In this document: positions 1 through 9,596 of the stretch, piece by piece
Position numbering within the stretch: the stretch's first letter is position 1
Layout: each line of letters opens with the position of its first letter
NCBI GenBank assembly: GCA_019059635.1
Contig: JAGVRJ010000004.1
Location: forward strand, 1,054,001 to 1,118,000
Direction: 5' to 3'
DNA length: 64,000 bases
Source: Proales similis
Lineage: Eukaryota > Rotifera > Eurotatoria > Ploima > Proalidae
Position numbers and translations under genes: made by a program
The notes under the pieces: model-generated
Told to the model about the DNA's origin: nothing
The model's database searches: none
The model's input: the letters and a program-made list of their open reading frames with translations, nothing else

Positions 1-2
1 GA

Positions 3-782
3 AATTCGGTTCTTGGCATCAACCTTAAGATAGCGAAAAAAAGGGAGTTTGACAAATATCCGTGTTTATACGCTTCCGAGTTGAGCGTTTTTAGTCAAAG
101 GACAGACAATTTCAAGCATCTGGAAGGAATGCATTCTCAAATAAACTCCAACTTAAAGGTAGAAAAGAGCAATCGATTTGAAAACACAAATCAGCTTTCG
201 AATGATTCGAAATCTAGAATAAGCGGCAACTGTTGGACGATTTGGCTCAATTGGTCGGCCGCGACATTATATCTGGCCAAGCCAAGTCACGAAAGTCACT
301 TGGGGTCTCGCTTCTGCCTCCTGCATCGATTTCTCAACAAGGACAACTGAAGAGAGAAGATCTTAAGCAAGAAGAAAAGGTGTGTACTAGTTGACTTTTT
401 CGTTTCTGCTTTTCTCCACGAGCCGGAATTATTTGCGGTTACTTGAAAGAATTCCGAGTCGAAGCTTGCATCGATCGGCAAAACCGCTCAAGTCCCGCTA
501 ATCGCAACCCGGAGTGGGACACGCCCGTCTGGTTTGGCTGCTAGAGATCGGCTACATCGAATGCACGCCTCATCCGAGAACTTGCTAGTCTCGAACACCG
601 TAAAAAACGGTTCAAAGCCGCAGAAAAGAGTTTCGATCGACAGCAGCGAGCAGATCAGATACCGGGAAGAATTATTAAGAAACATAAATACGATCGATGA
701 GGACGAAATTCTCTCTAATCAAAATCTAGACGAGATATGCAAAGTAGACTTGAACGCCGTAGTCAAACGCAAAAAGACATGA
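3..782 (+). CDS. Unrecognised gene, 5' part outside window
   Basis: I do not recognise this gene. An open frame runs from the first bases of the window to about 155, then meets a plausible donor (GTAGAA). A second exon from about 220 to 378 would encode a charged stretch containing QLLDDLAQLVGRDI and end at a GTGTGT donor. A last open stretch from about 500 to the TGA at 780-782 encodes a polar, acidic and basic segment with VSIDSSEQIRYREELLRNIN and ends in VVKRKKT. The join between the second and last parts is not resolved. There is no transmembrane segment. The polar, probably helical composition would fit a cytoplasmic or scaffold protein, but no function can be assigned. The stop lies about 215 bp before the GPCR start on the same strand. 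Confidence 0.4.
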
Positions 783-997
783 GCTGACTCGGCATCAGAA
801 GCCGCGAGAAATTGCTGAACATGCAATAATGCTCTTTCTAGCTTTATTATCAGCCTACGAGAATAAACCAAATTGAAACATATTCAGTTGTGTTGAGCTC
901 TTGAATTTCGGTGCCGTAAATAATAGAACACAAACGCGCAGTGTTTAGATCGACAATAATTGTCAGCGAAGAACGCGTGATCGAACAAGAGCTGTCA

Positions 998-2440
998 ATG
1001 CATTGGTCACATTTAAATGCTTCTCGTCCGACAAACTGGCCCTCTTTCGAGCAGACGATCAGCTCGTTCTACATTGCTGTCATGTGCATAAACTTTTTCG
1101 TGGGCTCAGTCTTGAACTTGTGGTTTTTGTGGACAATTCTTACCGAAAGGAAGCTTCAAAATCCCAAGTAAGCAAATATTTGCCTTTTTCTTTGCCTCTG
1201 TGCGACCTAAAAGTAAATTTCGTGCCGGAAATACAGATTCTGGGGAATAATAAACCTTGGATGTGTAGACTTGATTCTATGCCTGATTTCTTCGCCACTT
1301 CAAATATTTCGCGAAGCACAAATACCAGTCATTGGCTTGAGTTCAAAAACGTGTTCAATCATTCTGTTCATTTCGACTTGGGCATGTCTCTCTTCCATCA
1401 TCAGCTTGGTAATTATCTCAATCGAGCGTTATTTTGTATTCAAGAACAATAGGCACATGAGCTCGAGAGCATTCACCCTTTGGATGATTGGTGGACACTC
1501 CACAAGTTTCCTGTTCGGTCTACTCAACAGCTTTATGCAGTCGTTCAAAAACTCATGGTCTCACGATCGTTGCATAAAAACCCATTCGAATAATAATCAA
1601 TCAATTCCGAATGCAATCGACAGGCGACAGCAAGGAGTTCTGATGAACTTGTTGGAGCGCGTCTTTACATTCTCCTTTCTTCTGATGGCGTTGATTTGTT
1701 TGTTCATAACCGCGTACTGCTATTACAAAATCTATCGAATAATACAAATCAAAAGGATCAGAAGACTGAATTTGAACGCTTGTGTGTGCGTCAGTAATTT
1801 CAGGTCAAAGTCATCGTGTGCGCCAAGAAACTCGGCTAATCCAGTCAATTCGACCCGACAAATATTGAACAAAAAGGATCAGAGAAGAACAGGAGGCGGA
1901 CAGAAAAGCTTTTCCTCAATGCGAGATGCGGCCTCTAATTTAATCGGACAATTGAGTCATTCTAAACAGTTGATCAACGCCAATCAGGACATTGTTATCT
2001 TGAACGAGTCATGCACCGATTTAAAGAGACAATACTGTAGCGTAGCCTCGAACAATGTTCAAAATCCAAGTGAGGGTGACGTGTTTGTTGTTAACCCGAG
2101 GTTTTCTCGCCTAGTCGGTCAGACCAGGGACAGAATCGCTCGGATAATAAACGAGCGCGGCACCAGCTCGCTTGAGACCAAAGCGATCAGACGCACCGTT
2201 ATACCTTTCATCGTCTTTTCAATATTCTGGATCCCTTTCCTGGTCATTCAGTTTGCCTATTTTTACAAAGAGTCCACTTTGATTGAAGTCTTGAACTTGG
2301 CTAGTGTGGCCATCGGCTACTGTCACTCATCAATCAATCCGATTGTCTACTGCGCCACAAACAGTGAAATCGGACACTGCATGCTGAAAAAAATCAAGAG
2401 AAGCTTTCTGGCTCAATCTGAAAATTGCAACTCATCATGA
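998..2440 (+). CDS. Class A (rhodopsin-like) GPCR, orphan
   Basis: This is a seven-transmembrane receptor that would sit in the plasma membrane and signal through G proteins. Exon 1 (998-1167) carries TM1. A 69 bp GT-AG intron (1168-1236) follows, and exon 2 carries the rest. TM2 contains the conserved Asp in NLGCVDLIL. TM3 ends in ERY, a DRY variant. TM6 contains FSIFWIPF, the usual CWxP position with Phe for Cys. TM7 contains NPIVY, the NPxxY motif. The third intracellular loop is long (about 150 residues), polar and basic. Motifs and loop layout fit peptide or amine receptors, but I cannot name the ligand. The start at 998 is the first Met before TM1 that leaves a short N-terminus with an N-glycosylation site (NAS). 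The protein is about 458 residues. Confidence 0.85.
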
Positions 2441-2679
2441 CGCAAGAAACGGTTGCCTTGAGAGAAATGGCAAAAAGATGAGTCGACCTGGCGCAAATGA
2501 ATTATCGATTTATTTTGAGACTCTTAAGCGCATACAATCGTACTGAATTTTTTTTAAGAATAAATAAAAAAAAAAGAAGATCATTTGAATGTATTGGTCG
2601 GCCATGTCGCGGATATGAAAGAGAAATAAAGAGGAATTTAATATGTCTCGGACAAGACAGAGGCAGGGGTCGAGTAAGT

Positions 2680-3605
2680 TCAGTGAAGCGCTTGGTCATC
2701 AAAATGTTTCTTCAGCGACTTGAGTATCAAGTTTGTTTGCATTATTAAACAGTTGGCTGCACAATAGACCTCGTTTGAGCTATTCAAGCCGGCAGGAAAT
2801 TAATGTTTGCACCTAATTCATGTGAGTTCAATCACTTACTCTCCTTGTCTAAAATAAGCCTTCAGAGTGTTGCTGAATTGTTTCGAGTACTTGACAAACT
2901 CCCGTTTTCGAATGTCGAGCATTTGCTTTGCTTCCATCGACTGCACAAGCTCGAATAGGCTGTTAACTGCGTCCAGTTTCTTCTTGATTGCGGCAGCGAT
3001 CTCTCTTTGTTAAAAGAAAAGCGATGAGCAGATTTGAAACAAACTGTGTCCATTTGAATCATTTACTTGATTGTCTCTAAAAATGCCTTCCTATCGCCAA
3101 TTTCATCTGGTATTCGGCTCAGGATTATCTTGAGCTGTCTGGCTTTCAGTCCGAGGTCTTTAAATTCAGATCTTTTAACAAAGAAATCTTTTGTTTTGAA
3201 ATTGTTTAAACTATTCAGTTGAGTCGCATTTCTGGCAAGAATTCAATACCGTCGGTTGTGGCATGCCTCTCTGAGCGGAGAATCATTTCGTTCATGTTGA
3301 AGCTCTTCTGGTGGCTGTAATTGTAAAGCTTTAGGAGCTCGAGCAGAAATTCGTACGCTAACGTCGGGCAATTTGAATCGATCTTGGCAAATACGTTTTT
3401 TATATTTGATTTTATGATGTTGAGATTGGCATCGCTTTCAATCGGCATCTTAATGACATTTCATTTGCTGCTTTCTTAAAGACTAAATCATAGCCGGCTT
3501 TTCTCTATCTACCTTGTCAAGCGCTGGATCGATCAGATTGGGAAGAACGAGTGATGCTATGGCAGACTCGGCCGTTGAAGCTAGATTATCACCATTCTCG
3601 CTCAT
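2680..3605 (-). CDS. PDCD10: PDCD10/CCM3-like protein
   Basis: PDCD10 (CCM3) is a small adaptor with an N-terminal dimerisation domain that binds GCKIII kinases and STRIPAK, and a C-terminal focal-adhesion-targeting-like helical bundle. Start Met is at 3603-3605 ([10 protein letters not shown]). Later exons encode [28 protein letters not shown] and [18 protein letters not shown], which line up closely with human PDCD10. After a donor at about 2849 a short last exon encodes [19 protein letters not shown], matching the human C-terminal helix, and stops at 2680-2682. Introns are short. The gene is divergent from the BolA-like gene, with about 470 bp between the start codons. Family and C-terminal exon are clear; some internal splice sites are approximate. 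Confidence 0.88.
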
Positions 3606-4078
3606 GGTGCTTTTCTAAAGTGCAAATTCGCAAGTGCCGCTACAATTATCCTCTCATCAAGCTGTGGCCGTCTAATGAGGCGAGTTGATGAAAGCCTTAT
3701 GAAACGATAGGAAAGAGAAATAGAAGCTTATGGTTGTACCGAAAGGATTAAAATATATCACCCCGAAATATAATTATTCACGAGACCTACATTGGTCTCA
3801 TATTCGATAAATTAATGCCCGGACGAAATAACATTCGTTTTCGCAGTTGCTCAACATCGAATGCAAAATAAACTTTTTGCCGAGCATTATTAACAACGCT
3901 AGAGCTGCTAAATGAGCGGGCCAGCCAGCGAGTATCGCATTATTATTCCAATTTGAGTCGAGTAGCCCTCCTCTTAGAAAGGTGTTTTCGCAAAGAACAA
4001 CCAACCAAACGGATTATCTCCAAGAGGCTTATCTCAACTCTTCTCGTCCATAAACAAGTGAACAACTCGAACGCTTCA
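3606..4078. promoter_or_regulatory. Shared intergenic region between divergent PDCD10 and BolA genes
   Basis: This 470 bp gap separates two genes transcribed away from each other, so it should hold both promoters. No clear TATA box or named element is visible. An upstream in-frame ATG for the BolA gene lies at 3953; if used, it would add 42 residues to that protein. Confidence 0.5.
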
Positions 4079-4731
4079 ATGATAACTCTAACTCGTCAAA
4101 TTTCTCGTTGTCTGTCCACCGAGGCTGCCGTAAGCTGCCGAAATTTACTCAATCACAAGTTGTTTGAATTTCAGAATTTCAATTTCAGTCTAGCCGAGGA
4201 ATTTCGGCCGTCATCTTAAATAAGCTTAATCAAAAGTTCGGAGTAAGAGTACATTCCAAATTGACTGAGGGCCAATCTGTTTAAAAATACGAACGTTGAC
4301 ACCAGAATGAGTTGTTTCATGCCGAAGTAAAGAACAAGAGCTGGAAGCACGATAAACCTGAAGGCGCAGAAACGCATCTCGAACTGATCGTAGTAACTCC
4401 AAAGTTTGAGTCGCTATCCAAGGAAAAGGTAACCCACAGCCAGAAAGCGACTTGAAACAGGAAAATAATCGAAATAAAGCGATCGGATGAAATAAAGAAG
4501 CTGCTCAAACCAGAGTTAGCCAAATTGGAAAACGTTGAGTTGACGGTAAGTGAAAGACAAGTCTAGTCTTATAAACGCTAAACTAAAAAACGATTCAAAA
4601 AGCTGCTGACCCCCTCCCGATGGTACAACAGTAATCTAAGAGGACTAAAACTCAAACCGGTCTATTCACAGCCTCCGGTTATGCCCGAATTAGAACTCAA
4701 GCAAATTGCCGAAAAGTTTTACTCAAATTGA
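4079..4731 (+). CDS. BOLA1: BolA-like protein, mitochondrial (BOLA1 type)
   Basis: BolA proteins work with monothiol glutaredoxins in iron-sulfur cluster handling; BOLA1 is mitochondrial. The Met at 4079 starts an Arg/Ser/Thr-rich presequence (MITLTRQISRCLSTEA). After a 67 bp intron come ISAVILNKLNQKFG, then NELFHAEVKNKSWKHDKPEG and AETHLELIVVTPKFESLS, which match the BolA signature including ETHxxxxVV and the F-x-x-L-S turn. A further intron brings RSDEIKKLLKPELAKLENVE, and the last exon gives LLTPSRWYNSNL, matching the BOLA1-style tail. I placed introns so that phases close and homology continues: donor at about 4429 with an acceptor just before RSDEIK. The stop TGA at 4729-4731 is followed by AATAAA at 4736-4741. 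An upstream start at 3953 is possible. Confidence 0.82.
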
Positions 4732-4753
4732 AATTAATAAAGTGGCCACATTC

Positions 4754-5580
4754 TCATTTCTTGCTTTTCTTTCTCACATAAATATGCGTCTCATCTTCTT
4801 TCAGAGCGGCACTCTTGGCCTTCTCCTTTTTTCCTTTGTTCTCTTTTTTGCCGCTGCATTTCCAAAGCTCCTCGAGTGCTTGGCTCGATTGGTAGCTTTA
4901 AGACAAGAATGCCGCTTAAATTGAGTAGATTTTGCAAGCTAAAAACTAAAATTCTATACCCAGGCTCGTTGGGATCTAGCTCTGTCTTAGAAAGTATGAT
5001 ACACATGCTGGGAGTTTCCTTTACGACTTTGATACTGAGAAAAGCTTTCACACCGACTGCCAGCTCAATTTGAATTTAAGTTTCCTACTCTCGTAATTCC
5101 GGAAGTTTTGAATTCCAGACTTCTTCACTCCTTTGAAGGACTTCAATTGTGAAATTGGAATTATATGAATCTTAGAAATAGGCTGTTCACTTGATGAATC
5201 CTATTTTGTTGATTTGATACAAGTTCTTGATTTGGCTCTGCTAGAAAAGTACTCAAAATGAAGTCTCAAAATGAAGAACCTTGACTCGCTTTTTCATGAT
5301 TTCAGCACAGGCGACTACCTTGCTGATGGCTTCACCGCTGCCATTCCATGTAATTTGCTTCACATTTTCCTCCTAAAGAGAGATAAAATAAAAAAAGCGA
5401 ACAAATGCAGCCTCCTTTCTACGGCCTCACCTCAAAACGGCGCAGGGCGTATGAAAGTAGGTTGTTTACTTTACTTCCACTTTTCACATTCATATGAATT
5501 GCATTGACGTCCAGCTCGACGGACGCGTGCAAAGGTGGCTGCAGTTCGGCGTCCACTTCTGTTGAGGTGTTCTTTTCCAT
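4754..5580 (-). CDS. RPP25: RPP25-like Alba-domain subunit of RNase P/MRP
   Basis: RPP25 (POP6-like) is an Alba-fold protein that binds the RNA of nuclear RNase P and RNase MRP together with RPP20. Start Met is at 5578-5580. Exon 1 holds the Alba beginning (VKSGSKVNNLLSYALRRF). After an intron of about 60 bp, ITWNGSGEAISKVVACAEIM and KKRVKVLHF match the second half of the Alba core. Later exons give SEEVWNSKLPELRE and KETPSMCIILSKTELDPNEP, a hallmark of RPP25 rather than RPP20. The last exon encodes a Lys-rich tail ending at TGA 4754-4756. At least three short introns are present. The gene is convergent with the BolA-like gene, so their 3' UTRs must overlap. The boundary of the exon around 5100-5240 is uncertain. 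Confidence 0.82.
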
Positions 5581-5609
5581 AAAAAAGGCTGACAAGAGAA
5601 GTGAAAGAG

Positions 5610-6012
5610 AATATAGAGCAACGACCTTGCAGCGCAGATTTGCTGTAATTTTCCATACGTTCAGACTGATCTAAGTAAAATTGTTCATTATTGCGTGAAT
5701 CGGTAAATAAAAATAAATTGACAAATCTAGGAGCAGCAGCACGAACTAAAAGAATAAAAAAGAGAAAAAAAATAGCGCATGCAGGTTTGCATAAACAAGC
5801 CGCAGAGAGGACAAGAACGACTAAGTGTGTATGTGGCTTTAGTGTGCGCATTGATCGTTCACATGACCATGCAATAGCCGTGAATTTGAATAAATACGTA
5901 GAAAAGGGCGAAAAGCGAAGAAAGAATAGAAGACGTGTGCTGATGGCTTGTTAGCTATGAACGTCGTTCGAGCCCACATAAACAGAGGCGGATATACACT
6001 AAGAGTAAAGAA
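5610..6012 (+). repeat. Diverged copy of the eIF4G upstream block (left copy)
   Basis: This stretch matches, with many substitutions and small indels, two pieces upstream of the full-length eIF4G genes at about 8052-8200 and 8471-8790. Shared landmarks are GACTGATCTAAGTAAAA, TGTGCGCATTGATCGTTCAC and CATAAACAGAGGCG. The homology stops at about 6010, exactly where the truncated eIF4G copy joins internal eIF4G coding sequence. The block is therefore the 5' flank of the third eIF4G copy, left after a deletion removed promoter, leader and N-terminal codons. Confidence 0.75.
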
Positions 6013-6014
6013 AA

Positions 6015-7766
6015 ATGCGCATAAGTACGAGTGAGGAGCAGCCGAACGAGCGGGCCAGTGAAAAGGAGCCAGAAGAGACGCCAGTGACTGATAAACCAGC
6101 ATCTTATTCTAAAGTGGCTCAAAAAGAATCTGTCGAGGCCATGGCGACTCCTGCTCAGCCGGTCACAAGCATTAAAACACGTGCCTCAAGCGACAACAAC
6201 AACAACAAAACAAAGCCAAGTGAAGAGAAGCCAGTCGAGCCTGTTCTAAATGAGCCCATTAAACCGGAGCCTAGCAAGCCGGCCGAGGCTGAGTTGACAA
6301 AGCCAAAGCCTGTTGAAAAAGTGCCGCCTGCACCTGAAGCATCCGAAGGAGATGAGGAGAAATCATCGGTGGCCGAATCTGGCTCAGCCGAAGTCAACCA
6401 AGAAGAATGGACCGTTGAAAATCGCACAGGCCGCAAAAGGTACAATCGCGAGTTTTTGCTTAGCTTCAAGAACAAGAAGCTATCCAAGACCATACCAGAC
6501 ATGCTCAAGAATATTCTAAACTCTCTTTTATCGGATGACAAACAGTACAGCTCACGAAAGCGCAGCGTAGAAGAATTTAATAATTTAATGCATGAACTAA
6601 GAAGCATTCTGAACAAGCTTACGCCGCAGAATTTCCAGAAGCTCACTTCCGACCTCATCAACCTTCCAATAAACAATGAAGCGCGTCTGAGCGGAGCGAT
6701 CGATGTCATATTCGAAAAGTCAATCGACGAGCCGGTTTTCAGTCAGACCTATGCACAGTTGTGCAAGCTTCTCAGCTCAATTCGAGTGCCGTCCGATGCT
6801 GACAGCTCGCGACATGTCTCGTTTCGCGCTCAATTGCTCACACGTTGCCAAATAGATTTTGTCATGAATAGAAATAATATTTTACTCCTCGAGGAGATGC
6901 TTGATCAACATCGAATATTTAGACATGATTTTTATGATTTGAGTTTAAGACGAGACTTAGAAGAGAAATATGCCAGAGCTAAGCGTCGTTCAGTCAAAAA
7001 GATTCTTTTCTTTGGCGAACTGTTCAAACTGGAATTGCTCACCGAGAACATCATGAACGATTGTATCGAGCACTTGATGAAAAGAAGGGACGAGGAGAAC
7101 TTGGAGTGTTTGTGTCGTCTATTGACCACGATTGGCAAAGAGCTCGACAAACCTTCTAACGCCGAGCAAATGAAGCGAAACTTTGAAAAGCTCGAACGCA
7201 TCGTGATTAATGCACGGTATGCACAGTCGACTCGAATTCTATCCATGATCATGGACGTAATTGATTTGAGACGTAACAATTGGGAGCCTCGGCATCAAGA
7301 AAACATTCCTTATTCGAGAGCTGCATTGATGAGCTGTCGAGCAGTCGAAGAGGATGAGGAGAAATCATCGGTGACCGAAATTGGCTCAGCCGAAGTCAAC
7401 CAAGAAGAGTGGATCGTTGAAAATTGCACAGGCTGCAAAAGGTACAATCGAGAGTTTTTGCTTAGCTTGAAGGACAAGAAGCTATCCAAGACCATACCAG
7501 ACGCGCTCAGACGTTATCCGGGATACCAAATTAGAATATATATACAAAATACGAATAACAATACGAATATACAGACTTGCAGAAATTCATTGCAGAGCCG
7601 CATTAGTGAGCTTTACAAAGGGGTTCGAGGTCGAATCCAAGGTGAACGAGTTAATCAGTCAATCGGGAGACACGGTACTGGGTTCCAATATTTGTCCGAA
7701 GATAACCCGAACGAGGACGCTAGCACAAACGTGGCCGAACCCGTTATTTGCGGTTCAATCAACTAA
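6015..7766 (+). CDS. Truncated chimeric eIF4G paralogue, MIF4G with two eIF4E-binding motifs
   Basis: This single open frame of 583 codons derives from eIF4G, the scaffold joining eIF4E, eIF4A and eIF3 in cap-dependent translation. Its Met corresponds to internal Met 368 of the neighbouring full-length copy, so the PABP-side N-terminus is gone. Residue 143 begins a YX4L-phi eIF4E-binding motif (YNREFLL). A MIF4G domain follows (about 195-420). Then, unusually, a second copy of the motif region appears (Tyr at 477), in place of the MA3 domain. The tail ends in LSEDNPNEDAST, homologous to the last codons of normal eIF4G, so MA3 and most of W2 are missing. MIF4G differs from the full copies by many substitutions and one highly diverged loop, yet the frame is never broken. 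Either a young translated regulator or a pseudogene that has kept its frame; no normal promoter is visible. Confidence 0.7.
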   Translation: MRISTSEEQPNERASEKEPEETPVTDKPASYSKVAQKESVEAMATPAQPVTSIKTRASSDNNNNKTKPSEEKPVEPVLNEPIKPEPSKPAEAELTKPKPVEKVPPAPEASEGDEEKSSVAESGSAEVNQEEWTVENRTGRKRYNREFLLSFKNKKLSKTIPDMLKNILNSLLSDDKQYSSRKRSVEEFNNLMHELRSILNKLTPQNFQKLTSDLINLPINNEARLSGAIDVIFEKSIDEPVFSQTYAQLCKLLSSIRVPSDADSSRHVSFRAQLLTRCQIDFVMNRNNILLLEEMLDQHRIFRHDFYDLSLRRDLEEKYARAKRRSVKKILFFGELFKLELLTENIMNDCIEHLMKRRDEENLECLCRLLTTIGKELDKPSNAEQMKRNFEKLERIVINARYAQSTRILSMIMDVIDLRRNNWEPRHQENIPYSRAALMSCRAVEEDEEKSSVTEIGSAEVNQEEWIVENCTGCKRYNREFLLSLKDKKLSKTIPDALRRYPGYQIRIYIQNTNNNTNIQTCRNSLQSRISELYKGVRGRIQGERVNQSIGRHGTGFQYLSEDNPNEDASTNVAEPVICGSIN

Positions 7767-7784
7767 ATATCCATCCAGTACCTC

Positions 7785-7910
7785 GTCTGGGACCACAGAC
7801 GGTGTTGACCTTTATCTTCTTGGAATAGTTCAATACTACCTACAAAACTCATTTCACTTAACTTTTGGGCTTTTATAACCAGACTTGAATCATAGTTGAA
7901 AAGTTATTTT
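7785..7910 (+). pseudogene. Relic of SLC25A11 3' end
   Basis: Directly after the truncated eIF4G copy, the sequence from about 7785 matches the last codons and 3' UTR of the intact carrier gene at about 21868-21985. Shared runs include ACGGTGTTGACCTT, CATCTTCTTGGAA-type sequence, CACTTAACTTTT and TATAACCAGACT. Codons are no longer conserved: the equivalent of LEQF reads LE-stop. It is a non-coding remnant showing that the ancestral duplication included both eIF4G and the downstream carrier gene. Confidence 0.75.
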
Positions 7911-8674
7911 CTATCTCCGCGCCGATCTAATTTGGTCATATTCAAACATGTACATTCGAATATAAAAATGATAAACGTCAGAGACACAGAAGTTCTCGTT
8001 TTCGTTTGTTTGATTAGCGAGCAATCGATTGAGTGTTAATAGAGCCATAGAGCATCGACCTAGTAGCAGAGATTTGCACTAGTTTTCCATGAGTTTAGGC
8101 TGATCTAAGTAAAAAGTAAATTAAAATTGCTCAATATTGCGCAAATCGGTAATAAATAATAGACAAGTTGAAGAGCAGCAGCGAGAACCAAACGAATAAA
8201 GTGAATAATGAGCAGAAAGCATATTGAGCTTACACAATCGAGCTAATCTAAGCAAAGCATAAGTGCGCTTATAAAACCATATCAGAATGTTTGAAAATCA
8301 TTTACAATCTTCAGAACATCTTGCAATTCTTGGTTACTTTTATTTATATTCTCTATCGCGATTGGATTGTCAAAGCCGCAAAACATGCGATTATCAATAT
8401 TAACCAGACATTAATTTAAGCCAATTAAGCATGCAACTCCTTGTATTTGCCTGATCTATGTTACATAAAAACAAGCGAATGCAGGTTGGCATAAACAAGC
8501 CGCGTAGAGAGGACATGAACGTTTAAGTGTGTATGTGGCTTGAGTGTGCGCATTGATCGTTCACATGACCATACAGAAGTCGTGAATTTGCATTTGCTTT
8601 GCATTTTGAATAAATAGAAAAGGGCAGAGAGCCAAAAAGAGAGAGAGAGAGAGAAGACGTGTGTTGGGTCGCTC

Positions 8675-8710
<36 letters not shown>

Positions 8711-8965
8711 GTGTTGGTGGCTTGTAAGCTATGGACGACGCTCGAGCGCACATAAACAGAGGCGAGTATACACCAAGACAAGAGAAAACTCGATTAAGGA
8801 TAAGAAGGTCTCTAAATGCATATTGAACGTACATTGGTGAATGAGCAGAGAGTTTTGCAATTGATGAGCGAAAGCAAAACGTGTTTCAAAGATGATACAC
8901 ACACTTTTTGACGATCATCCAGCCATTGTTGATGGCGATGGGCCCATCGGCCGCATACTTTCTAG
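7911..8965. repeat. Rearranged eIF4G upstream repeats with microsatellites
   Basis: No gene is visible here. From 7916 to about 8025 the sequence matches 9016-9120 (GCGCCGATCTAATTT through GATTAGCGAGCAAT), a leader-proximal part of eIF4G. From about 8052 to 8200 and 8471 to 8790 it matches the block at 5610-6010. A GA run (about 8639-8655) and a pure AC run (about 8679-8707) sit inside the second block; the left copy lacks the AC expansion. The rest, 8200-8470 and 8790-8965, is AT-rich unique sequence in which I see nothing. Confidence 0.65.
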
Positions 8966-8969
8966 AGCG

Positions 8970-9596
8970 TATAAATATTATAAGCATCGGGTTCTATCAA
9001 TGTCGCTCGCCTTCCGCGCCGATCTAATTTAGTCACATTCAAGCATGTACATTCGAATCTAATAATCATAAACGTCCGAGACAACAAACTAAAAGTTCTC
9101 CAAGATTAGCGAGCAATGTAATGTGTGTATGGTTAAAAACTCAACGTGTGTGCGGAATCGTGTGTATTTTGAGTGCAAAATGGCCACTTGTAATGTTGCC
9201 GCAGATTATTCCTGCCATTAGCATTTTCAACCCGATGGCAAGCCATCTGGCATTTTTAAACTTGGTTCAAGTCTTGGGCTCGCCTGTTTAACACCTTTTT
9301 CTCTCTGTTTTAGAGCTACAGATCGCTGATTATTTTCGTCGGCCTGTACATTTATTTATTTGTCCGCATCGGCAGCCGGATCGTTGATAAGTAAATTATT
9401 TGTTACACAAAAAGACATTATTGTGCATCAGAGTTTGCAAGCGAGCAACGCGTGTGCAGAGTATAAGCGACAAAATCAACCAATACTAGCCAAACAAGAA
9501 GAAGCAAGTGCATAAGAAGAGAGGCGAGACCGGTGCTAGCTATAAAATCGGGCGAAACGTGCTATTCTAATGAATGCGAAGAGCGAATGAAATACA
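8970..9596 (+). promoter_or_regulatory. Putative promoter, spliced leader region and uORFs of eIF4G copy A
   Basis: A TATAAATA motif at 8970-8977 is also found in unit B at about 14434. A leader intron is suggested by CAAT|GTAATG at about 9117 and a TTTTCTCTCTGTTTTAG acceptor ending at 9313. Just before the start are three upstream ATGs: one encodes a 6-codon frame (9570-9590), one an 8-codon frame whose TGA overlaps the main ATG (9574-9600), and one at 9587 reads into the coding region out of frame. All are preserved in unit B (offset 5,392). A second TATAAAA at 9541 lies too near the ATG to be a confident promoter. Transcription start is not known. Confidence 0.5.

Noticed and set aside
3953..4078. 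Upstream start for the BolA-like gene
   Set aside because: The frame is open, but the Met at 4079 gives a typical presequence directly before the BolA domain; the upstream start is left as an alternative.
8679..8707. AC repeat considered as a CRISPR or satellite array
   Set aside because: It is a simple dinucleotide microsatellite; no spaced direct repeats or CRISPR-like array occur in the window.
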